From the NCBI GenBank assembly GCA_944990035.1, contig CALYLX010000106.1:396522-460521 (forward strand): a DNA stretch of 64,000 nucleotides. Reading direction: 5' to 3'. A program made the position numbers and the translations under genes. This stretch comes from Clitopilus passeckerianus. Lineage: Eukaryota; Basidiomycota; Agaricomycetes; Agaricales; Entolomataceae. Below the pieces are notes generated by a model that was not told where the DNA came from, searched no databases, and was given only the letters and a program-made list of their open reading frames with translations. Positions 56,621 to 64,000 of the stretch are shown here, one piece after another; within the stretch, counting starts at the first letter, position 1; each line of letters starts with the position of its first letter.

Positions 56621-58213
56621 TCATTGTGAAGCAATGATACTGATGACCATCCCACCCTCGATCAACTCTTCCAACCTTCCGAGTAATGCTTCCGATCGTT
56701 CATCGTCCTCCTCGAACAACGCTATCGGCGTCGCCACCGCACTGGGTTCCTCATCGCCTTCCAAGTGATGTGCAGTCGTGTGGATCGTGACCTTCGCAAG
56801 CCTGGGTTCAAACCCAACAGCATCGATGCCTTCATCAAAGGATGGAGGCACGGACGACTCCCTGAAGGGAATCAACGCCCTGGATTCCAGCATGCGCACG
56901 AGAGCCGTCGCAGTGGTACCCCTGGAATGTTTATCATCCCCGCCCGCAGCAGGAGCGGGGGACGAGGGAGGGGTGAGGCTGAGCGTCACTTCGAGCTCTT
57001 CCAAATACGGAAGCACTCGACCCTTCGGGGTATCGTCCAATTCTCCCCACGTCAACGCCTCTAAGAATGCAGAGGACAGCGGGAGTTCGGGGAGCAGGGG
57101 CAGGATGCGGAGTTGCTTGAGTTCAGGGAGAACCTTAACCATGGTGATGAGCTCGTCTTCGCTTAAAGCGTTCTGCCTGAGGTGAAGTGACTCCAACGCA
57201 TTGGTCCTGAGTAGGAAGGCGGATATGGCAGATCCGAGGGAGCGACCGTGGTGGACGTTGCATATCCGCAAGCTCTGCAGGCCGGGGGCGGAAAGGGTGG
57301 TGAAGAAGGGGCGGGTATCGACGTCGTCGCTCCAGTTGGGTATAGAAATCGAGAGCTCGCGGAGGTTCTCGTGCTCCACCAGATTGGTAGGTGTGCCAGG
57401 TGGCGACGAGCCACTTTTGTTACTCCCATAACCTTCATCGTCGTCATCGCTCTCATTCTCATCGCAGTAGAGTAGAGAGACATTTTGAAGGAGGGTGGCA
57501 CGGCGGAAGATCGACAAGGAATCGGATACGCCAAGGGATAGATTGGGTATCTGAGTCAATTGATGCCAGGGCAGGTCGAATGTGTTCGGGTCTAAGTTGA
57601 CGCATTCAACAGCGCGAAGGGAAGGCGCATCGGAAAACATCGCATGGGAATTCTGGGGTGCGCGCCTGCAGGACTCCGCGACAAATGAACCATCGTCGAC
57701 GGTCCCGAGTGAAAGTTCTTCAAGCATGGGCAAGTGGCCTTGAACGGCACTTAAACTCTTATAAGCCTCAAACGGCATGAACAAGAATACGCTCCTCCAT
57801 CTGTCTGCACAGCTTCGCACAAGCTCAAGGACGGGGTGGGATTCTTCATAGGGTGGCGCTTCCCATATCAGATATATGTCCAACGGATGGCGGCCAGATC
57901 GCGATAACCAGGTATGAGTGAGTGCGGACAGGAGGTACGAGTTATTGGGCGTGATGGACAGAAAGAGGCGGGACCAGAGGATATGAGTGGAAAGTGCGAC
58001 ATGGCGCCACGCGTGGCAGATGGAAGAGAGAATGAGAGGGATGATAATAGTGTTCAACGGGGTGAGTGAGCCGGTTGGTGTCGGTGCGCCTGTCGACGAG
58101 GAAGGTGGCGGGATTGAGGACGATTCTGGCGACGATATGCAGTGATAAAATACTTTTGAGAGGATCTCTGCAGGCAGAGCAGCGGCGATGGAGATATCGG
58201 TCGTCCTGACCAT
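56621..58213 (-). CDS. F-box protein 3 with LRR-like C-terminus
   Basis: An intronless 530-aa frame, which is uncommon here. The F-box-like start is LPAEILSKVFYHCI and, after a Ser/Pro linker of ~30 residues, LILSSICHAWRHVALSTHILW. Repeats of ~25 residues follow (LPMLEELSLG, LRAVECVNLD, LRELSISIPN, LQSLRICNV, LESLHLRQN, LEELEVTLS). An Asp-rich loop (ENESDDDDEGYGSN) sits in the middle. The end is acidic and helical, with a terminal ISIIASQ. The likely role is as an SCF substrate adaptor, inferred from the domain alone. The region is not closely like genes 1 and 2. Confidence 0.75.
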   Translation of the reverse strand: MVRTTDISIAAALPAEILSKVFYHCISSPESSSIPPPSSSTGAPTPTGSLTPLNTIIIPLILSSICHAWRHVALSTHILWSRLFLSITPNNSYLLSALTHTWLSRSGRHPLDIYLIWEAPPYEESHPVLELVRSCADRWRSVFLFMPFEAYKSLSAVQGHLPMLEELSLGTVDDGSFVAESCRRAPQNSHAMFSDAPSLRAVECVNLDPNTFDLPWHQLTQIPNLSLGVSDSLSIFRRATLLQNVSLLYCDENESDDDDEGYGSNKSGSSPPGTPTNLVEHENLRELSISIPNWSDDVDTRPFFTTLSAPGLQSLRICNVHHGRSLGSAISAFLLRTNALESLHLRQNALSEDELITMVKVLPELKQLRILPLLPELPLSSAFLEALTWGELDDTPKGRVLPYLEELEVTLSLTPPSSPAPAAGGDDKHSRGTTATALVRMLESRALIPFRESSVPPSFDEGIDAVGFEPRLAKVTIHTTAHHLEGDEEPSAVATPIALFEEDDERSEALLGRLEELIEGGMVISIIASQ

Positions 58214-58957
58214 GATCTAGTTAAATCGACTGGGTCAGCAGGGCTTGCGTGACAAAGATTTCGAAGTACTTACGAAGATCTTGAAAGATCAGTGGATGGA
58301 TGTCGTCGGTAAAGGCGGATAGAATTGAGGTAGGAGATGGAAGGCGATATCCATCTGGGAGGGACGGTATAGCCCTATTTAGGCCAGGTGCACATCATAT
58401 CTTATCAGCAGATGGCCTTGTGATCTTGACCTGCCTAAACAGTCATCATCGCCGCATGGGTATAGCACAGGAGACGTCGAGGAGAGCAAGTTCGACAGCA
58501 GATGCGTCCGCCCGAGCAAAGAGGGCACTCATTATATGCGCCAGAGGCACTTTTTGCCCGGGTCATGCGAGTTAAAAGGAAGATTTGGAGATATTACTCG
58601 AGCAGCGTCACGAGCAACTCCAAGACCCCCATTATCTGCACACGGTGCGTCTTGCAGAGGCCTACACCGCTCGAAAAATCTGCTGGGCTCATCGTGAAGG
58701 ACGTCTTGAAGGGCATGATAGACGCCGAGCTGTTAGAGGGCTTGATTGTGGTTTGGTAAGGACTTGTCGAAAACCCAAAACCCAGGATTTGCCCCTTTGT
58801 TTGCGTTTGCTTGTGGCTTACACATTCAATATAGTACAGCCACTTTAAAGTTCCTCAGTTGACCAAGCCATCCGTTTCGACAGGACCACGAGATACAATA
58901 AATGTAGAGTTACGATGGTAGTAATACTAGCAGAAGAGAGTCTGTACTAGAAATATA
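58214..58957. other. Intergenic with an unexplained coding-like stretch
   Basis: At 58580-58780 the plus strand reads like protein (LEQRHEQLQDPHYLHTVRL), but no start or splicing could be built. It may be a fragment of an old gene. The rest is featureless. Confidence 0.35.
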
Positions 58958-60682
58958 TCAAAAGAAAACATGAACCCGCTGAACCTCGCTCTCCTGAACA
59001 ATCTCACCTTCCCGAACGCAATACTCCTCGAAGCCCTTCGTCGTATATACATCCATCGCTGGTTCGTTTGCTCGTACAACGGCGGACAGAATATGTGCTG
59101 TGTCGGATGCGGTGATCGTGTGACCACGAAGCCCTCCCTTGTTTCGAGCCGCAAGCATCGTTTCCAGGAAGCCATTGAGGAGTTTAACCCGAGCTCCCTC
59201 CGCTGCTAGCTCAAACTTGATTCTTTTCTCCGTCTTTTCGCGCCAGGCGGCCTCTGCTTCTTCACCTACATCCTCGCCCTCGTCGTCCTCGTCTTCGGTA
59301 GTATCAGGCCCTTCCTCGTCACTATCCTCGCAGTCCTCATCGTCGGATTCTTGGTCGGAACCATCTCCACAGAGCACACACTCCCTCTTCTGAATCCGGT
59401 CACGGGGTCCTGGCATGTCGTGAATAGCATCCCCGTCAAACTCGCTCTGCATGCAAACAAACTTCAGGTATTGAAGGTTCAGCCCAAGATCAGGAGCCTC
59501 CAGGGCTCTGATGAGATGTAGCGTGATGGGAGAAGAGTTCTCGACCACGACGGAAGTGATAGAGGGCGCAGCTCGAAGCACAGATTCGACTACATGGACC
59601 TTGGCAGGCTCTTTAACCCAATCTGCTAGAATTATAGGAGAATTCTTCATGACGAGGGTCTTGAGAGGGAACGCCGAACGCTTAGCCAGCTTGGTGAAAG
59701 GATCGAACCAGAAGTCGACCTCGTTCCTCGGCGCGGTGATATTCAGGTACTCTAGCCTCGGCAGAGTGAGTCGGCCGAGGAATCGTTGGGTATAATCACC
59801 AAACTCAATCGTAAGGCTGACCAAGTTCTCAAGGGGTAGAGGAACAATTTCTTCCTCAGGGTTTTTCCATTCGTCAACCGTGTCGCATTGAAAATCCGGC
59901 TCCCAGAATGATATAGCCGCTTCAAGATGCCTCAACTGCTCCATTTGGCCTAACAGCAAAACGTATAAGTCATCAGCCAATTCGTCTCGGATGTCCTTGA
60001 GAATAAGGTACGTGATTTGGCCCCAAGGAAGCGGAAGAAGTGTGAGGGTTGAGACATTGTGAAGTGATAATCGTCGGAGGTTCAGAGCTTTCAGATCCCT
60101 GCACGACTCATTGCTCCCTGGAGTCTTGACCGCCTCTCGGAGGTCCCACATATCCTTACGAGAGAGATACCCCAGAGAAAGCGTCCCAAGATTCTCGAAA
60201 GTCTGATGCCAGCGGAACATCTGGAGACTGAGTCCATGTTGGATGCGAAGCGACCTGATCTTGGGGATGTGTTGCGGCAACCAGCTAACGTCAACCCAGC
60301 CGGACGTCATAGAGCTCCGAGGGCAAGAGATGTCCAACGCGAGAATGGTGCGTGGGTTGATTTTGCCAAAGCGATCTTCCAATTTCTCCGAGGCGAGGTC
60401 CTGGGAGTGGATAGAGAGATTTGACCAGAGCGAGGGCGTGGAGTTGACGACGTTGCGCCAGTATTTACAGACTGATAACAATTTAGCGCACCCGCCGTCG
60501 TCTAAGAGGATAAATACTTCGAAGACGCCGATCCAGACGTCATATGGGATATGATCAACCGTGAAGACTCGAGTTTCTCTCGGGCGAGTAGCTTTTGTGT
60601 CTGACCTCTTCGCTGGGAAAGAGGCAGGGTTTTGTGTGAGAGATGTGGTATTACTATAAGATAACTCAGCAGGGGTGTTCAT
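58958..60682 (-). CDS. F-box protein 4 with acidic insertion
   Basis: An intronless 574-aa frame. The F-box-like core is HIPYDVWIGVFEVFILL then LLSVCKYWRNVVNSTPSLW. LRR-like segments follow (IRSLRIQHGLSLQM, LGTLSLGYLS, LNLRRLSLHNVSTL, LVSLTIEFG, LEYLNI). Then a CVLCGDGSDQE knuckle leads into a highly acidic stretch (SDDEDCEDSDEEGPD). The C-terminus is helical and ends SEVQRVHVFF, comparable to VQRIDIYL in gene 1, so this subgroup seems to share an ending. Function is inferred only from the F-box. It is head-to-head with the acyl-CoA synthetase gene. Confidence 0.75.
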   Translation of the reverse strand: MNTPAELSYSNTTSLTQNPASFPAKRSDTKATRPRETRVFTVDHIPYDVWIGVFEVFILLDDGGCAKLLSVCKYWRNVVNSTPSLWSNLSIHSQDLASEKLEDRFGKINPRTILALDISCPRSSMTSGWVDVSWLPQHIPKIRSLRIQHGLSLQMFRWHQTFENLGTLSLGYLSRKDMWDLREAVKTPGSNESCRDLKALNLRRLSLHNVSTLTLLPLPWGQITYLILKDIRDELADDLYVLLLGQMEQLRHLEAAISFWEPDFQCDTVDEWKNPEEEIVPLPLENLVSLTIEFGDYTQRFLGRLTLPRLEYLNITAPRNEVDFWFDPFTKLAKRSAFPLKTLVMKNSPIILADWVKEPAKVHVVESVLRAAPSITSVVVENSSPITLHLIRALEAPDLGLNLQYLKFVCMQSEFDGDAIHDMPGPRDRIQKRECVLCGDGSDQESDDEDCEDSDEEGPDTTEDEDDEGEDVGEEAEAAWREKTEKRIKFELAAEGARVKLLNGFLETMLAARNKGGLRGHTITASDTAHILSAVVRANEPAMDVYTTKGFEEYCVREGEIVQESEVQRVHVFF

Positions 60683-61217
60683 TGTGACTTGGAGGACAGT
60701 TGCAGAGATTATTGGCGAACTCTTGTGATTTCTGAACGATGATGGGAATTGCCGATCGCGTGAGAATAACCTTCCTCATTAGACCTAGCGCTAGAATGCC
60801 AAAGATAATGAGACCGCGAACCCTGAGTTGGAATGCATTCATACATACCATTGAACGTTTGAACTTTGATCGAATTGTGAGAAAACTCTCATCTGGCTAC
60901 TTACTATCTTACAGAGGCAAGCAGCTTTGCATCCTTGCCAATCGGTGTGTTGTTGGGCGTCCAACTTTAGATTCGGAAATATTCGTTCACATGACGCCCT
61001 ACCGCAGTTTCGGCCCGTTTATTGGCACCTTATTCGCTGTTTTCAAGCGCAGGCAGCAGCCTCCAGTGCACCCTTGAACCGGCACCGGCTTACACAGTAC
61101 CCACTGACCTCTCAGGGATGCCTGTAGTTCCATGATTTCGATCACTAACTCGGTTGAGCCAGAAATTAGGTGGTCTGACTGCGAAGACTTGCTTCCTTAC
61201 CTCCATCACCTTCCGAG
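60683..61217. promoter_or_regulatory. Divergent promoter region, F-box 4 and acyl-CoA synthetase
   Basis: 535 bp between divergent genes. No clear TATA box near either start. The open frames present are short and unconserved. Confidence 0.35.
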
Positions 61218-63956
61218 ATGACTTCACCACTTCAGCCCCAGAGAACTTTAGAGGAGGGTCTGTCCGAGCTCGTTATTAAAGCCCAAGTCGTTCAGAATGC
61301 TGACGTTGGTTCCCAGTTACTCGCATCCTTGGAGCTCCAGGAAACATTCATGAAACCGTGCAGCAGGTAGTGGATGGCAGAGTTCAGCGCGTTTACAAGA
61401 ATGCATGGCCCTCACTTCGGGTCCTCTGGCTTTGGGCTGCGCAAGAACACCGAAACCGCGAATACCTTGTCTATGAAGGCCACAGGTTGACTTTCGGAGA
61501 AACGTTCCAGCTGTCAGTCAGGGCTGCCAACGTTTTCAAGGCTGTTTACGGGATACAGAAAGGTAAGCTAGCGGGTGTGCATTGAAGCAGATTCCTGAAT
61601 GCTTGTATAGGTGATAGGGTGGGCATTTGTTGCCGCAACTATCCAGAGTTTATGATCACATTTTGGGCCGCTGGTGAGCACAATTGATCTCTACGCATGG
61701 AATGGACTCTCACCTCTGCATTAGCGCTTCTCGGTGCTGTCTCTGTTCAAGTCAACGCGTAAAGCTTTCTTCATAAAGGACCCTACATGTCCCTAACACT
61801 TGCTTTGAATAGTTGGCTTCCCCTTCCCACCCTTCAGCATTGCCTGGCCTACACTGATTGCAAACTGATCATACTCGACTCCGAACGTGCCAGCAGGCTG
61901 GAACCCGCTGTTGATGAGATCCTGTCAAGCTCTGCTGTGTCTGGTATCCTAGTCATCCGGCCTAACGAAGGCAAGGGACAGTGGAATCGTATGCAAAGTT
62001 GGGATGTTGTCATGGAAGGGAACGCGTCTTTACCGAAGACAGTCCCCGATCCCGGGCCTATTCTGCCTGAGGATAATGCACAGATCCTCTTCACCTCTGG
62101 TAAGTGGGATGAACTTGATCTTGGCTACCGGAGTCTCATCGTCATCGGATACGTTAGGAACTACCGGACGACCGAAGGGAGTGCTGAGCAGTCAGAGAAT
62201 GGTCATCACCAATGCAATAAATGTAAGGCTTCTCTCTCATAACCTACTTGCCAGCTCGCTGATATCTGCTAGACACTCGCGGCCGCCCGAAGGAACTCCC
62301 TGAGGCGTGGAGAGGCAATACTACCTGCTCCACCTCCAGAACCACGGAAGGGACTCTTACTCTCGGTGCCACTGTTCCATGTAACGGCAGAATGTTTGAT
62401 GGTATGTTTGCTAATAAACAAGTCATAGAGTCTGTTTCTCACCTCAGTAAAAGCTTGCATCAACCGTTGTCGGGGTTAAAGTAGTTTTCCTGAGGAAATG
62501 GAACCCTGTGGATGGTGCGTTCGGCCCCAATACATCGTTTGAAATACCTAACATTGACTAAATCTGCACAGGAATACGGTATGTGTTCTCGGTAGCGAAC
62601 ATCACAGTTCTGAGGCTTAGCAACACCATTAAAGATTAATCAAGGAAGAAAATATCGGATCGGCTGGAGGGCGAGTTTACAAATTCGTTGGTTGTTATAG
62701 CGCACTCATGATTCATCTACAGGGTTCCATCCATAGTGATGGATATAACTGAATCTGGGACGTCCGACCTACCACTCGAAACCCTATCTTACGGAGGAGC
62801 TCCAACGCCGACGTCTTTGCCTGGCGGTGCACTGCGAAAGTTCCCTAATGTCACTTTGTAAGTGTCATCGTCGTCGCCCCTCAACCGTTCAACAGTTCTC
62901 AACGAATCCTTAGGAGCCAGGGCTACGGAATGACGGAAACGACCGGCTTGATCACCAGTCTCAGTAGGTCAATCACAAAATCCTAGATCCGGATTGTGCG
63001 CTGATATCTCCGTCATCAACTCCAGTTGGGGATGATTTACTAGCTAGACCCTCAACTGGGTGGGTCGGTCTTTCTTGAAAGCGCTGCTCCATGTTGACCC
63101 GATCTGCAGTGGACTACCAACGCCCACTAATGATATAATCATCGTCAAGGATGATAAAGTCATGCCTGTCGGAGAAGTTGGCGAGCTCTGGGTAAGAGGA
63201 GCGAACATAATGAAGGAGTACTGGCGAGACCCAGAAGCAACGAGGAAGGTTCGTGGTAACGATTTCCTTCAACCGGACGATAGTTCTTAATGGCGAAATA
63301 AGTAGGTCCTGACCCCGGATGGCTGGTATAAGACTGGCGATATAGCCTGCATGGATCACGAAGGTTTTATCTATATTCGGGATCGAAGTAAGTCATACTT
63401 GGTTCTATATATTTGATGATTCGTTCATGAATCCGCCATAGTCAAGGACATCATCATTCGCGGTGGAGAAAACATTGTGAGTCGAGCTTATTTGCTATCT
63501 TGGCGGGCGGATGCTTAGGAGGCTCTTTCAGGACTCAGTCACAGTCGAAAATGCTATCTATTCGGATGAACGTGTGCTCGAAGTAGCAGCAGTTGGGATC
63601 CCTCACCCTCGACTTGGTGAGCAGGTTGCCGCCGTGGTGCACCTCAAACCGCGCTATCGTGGCCAACTCACGGAGGACAAACTTTTGACAATTGCCGCAA
63701 AGACGTATGTTCAATAATCTGTACAAAAAGCGCTCAAGTTAACGGCATTATTCCAGTTTACCACACTTTGCAAAACCCGTTATGATCATTATACGCGATG
63801 AACCCCTAGGTCAGTTCAGTAGCTCTTGGACCTTGCATCAGCGCTGACGAACATTTAGAGCGTACGCCAACAGGGAAGATAGTGAAAGACGTCCTGCGAG
63901 ATCTTGCAAGGCGGACTTGGGAGGCGAGGAGCCCGCCAGCGAAATCGCTCCTGTAA
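61218..63956 (+). CDS. AMP-dependent acyl-CoA synthetase, 19 exons
   Basis: Exons 61218-61257, 61317-61562, 61611-61673, 61725-61758, 61813-62099, 62158-62222, 62273-62401, 62454-62514, 62572-62578, 62635-62670, 62723-62857, 62914-62963, 63026-63059, 63110-63248, 63306-63387, 63442-63476, 63532-63704, 63757-63809 and 63859-63956 give 588 aa. The ANL family activates a carboxylic acid with ATP to the adenylate and then the CoA ester. Core motifs: ILFTSGTTGRPKGV (P-loop), VPLFHV, LSYGGAP, SQGYGMTET, GWYKTGDI (hinge Asp), YIRDRIKDIIIRGGENI and a C-terminal PTGKIVKD with the catalytic Lys. Exon 9 is a 7-nt micro-exon. Intron 10 is GC-AG (GGAGG|GCGAGT). Intron 7 must use AAAG because the first acceptor leads into TAA. 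Substrate not predictable. The gene ends 44 bp before the window ends. Confidence 0.88.
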
Positions 63957-64000
63957 TGAATGGCACGAACCTGATGTACTGTTTTAAGGCGATCGCTAGT

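Noticed and set aside
62402..62450. A premature stop in the acyl-CoA synthetase at the exon 7-8 junction
   Set aside because: The TAA disappears if the next acceptor (AAAG) is used, and the protein then matches the family.

Overview
The window is genomic DNA of a filamentous basidiomycete, most likely a mushroom-forming agaricomycete. Protein-coding genes lie on both strands and are split by many 44-65 bp GT-AG introns with CTNAC-like branch points. The families are typical of that group: an STS-type sesquiterpene synthase, F-box-like proteins with an N-terminal CxxC and coiled coil, GRDP-like (DUF1399) proteins, a fungal tetraspanin, GH43, and many small secreted proteins. No rRNA, tRNA, CRISPR array, intact transposon or viral gene was recognised. 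Exon borders were read by eye from splice motifs, phase and conservation. Where the exons of a model are listed, their summed length was checked to be a multiple of three.

Layout. 0-5 kb: a secreted SRPBCC-like protein, a repeat-bearing intergenic stretch, and a terpene synthase with an altered aspartate-rich motif and a probable frameshift. 5-11 kb: a large cyclin-like protein, a PPIH-type cyclophilin and an unrecognised protein. 11-14 kb: a tandem segmental duplication carrying two related six-cysteine secreted proteins, one with its module doubled. 15-21 kb: a single-pass membrane protein with a proline-rich ectodomain, a short-chain dehydrogenase and an unrecognised gene. 21-27 kb: a GRDP-like protein with 11 exons, a gene-poor stretch with decayed coding sequence, and a secreted SH3-like protein.

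27-38 kb is a housekeeping block: an unrecognised basic protein head-to-head with DNA polymerase epsilon subunit DPB4, then YPP1/TTC7 (PI4-kinase complex), a Gly/Tyr-rich peptide, and DPH2 (diphthamide synthesis). 38-40.5 kb: a cytochrome P450 with frame damage. 41-50 kb: a tetraspanin, an LSH/HELLS-type SNF2 remodeller, and TOM70 converging on it. 50-52 kb: a GH43 glycosidase. 52.5-60.7 kb: a cluster of four F-box-like genes, one of them a pseudogene. 61-64 kb: an AMP-dependent acyl-CoA synthetase with 19 exons.

There is no single operon-like pathway. The terpene synthase and the P450 are 34 kb apart and both look damaged, so a terpene cluster is not supported. The points most worth following are the tandem six-cysteine secreted family, the terpene synthase motif change, 7-nt micro-exons in two unrelated genes, several GC-AG introns, and the decaying F-box copy.
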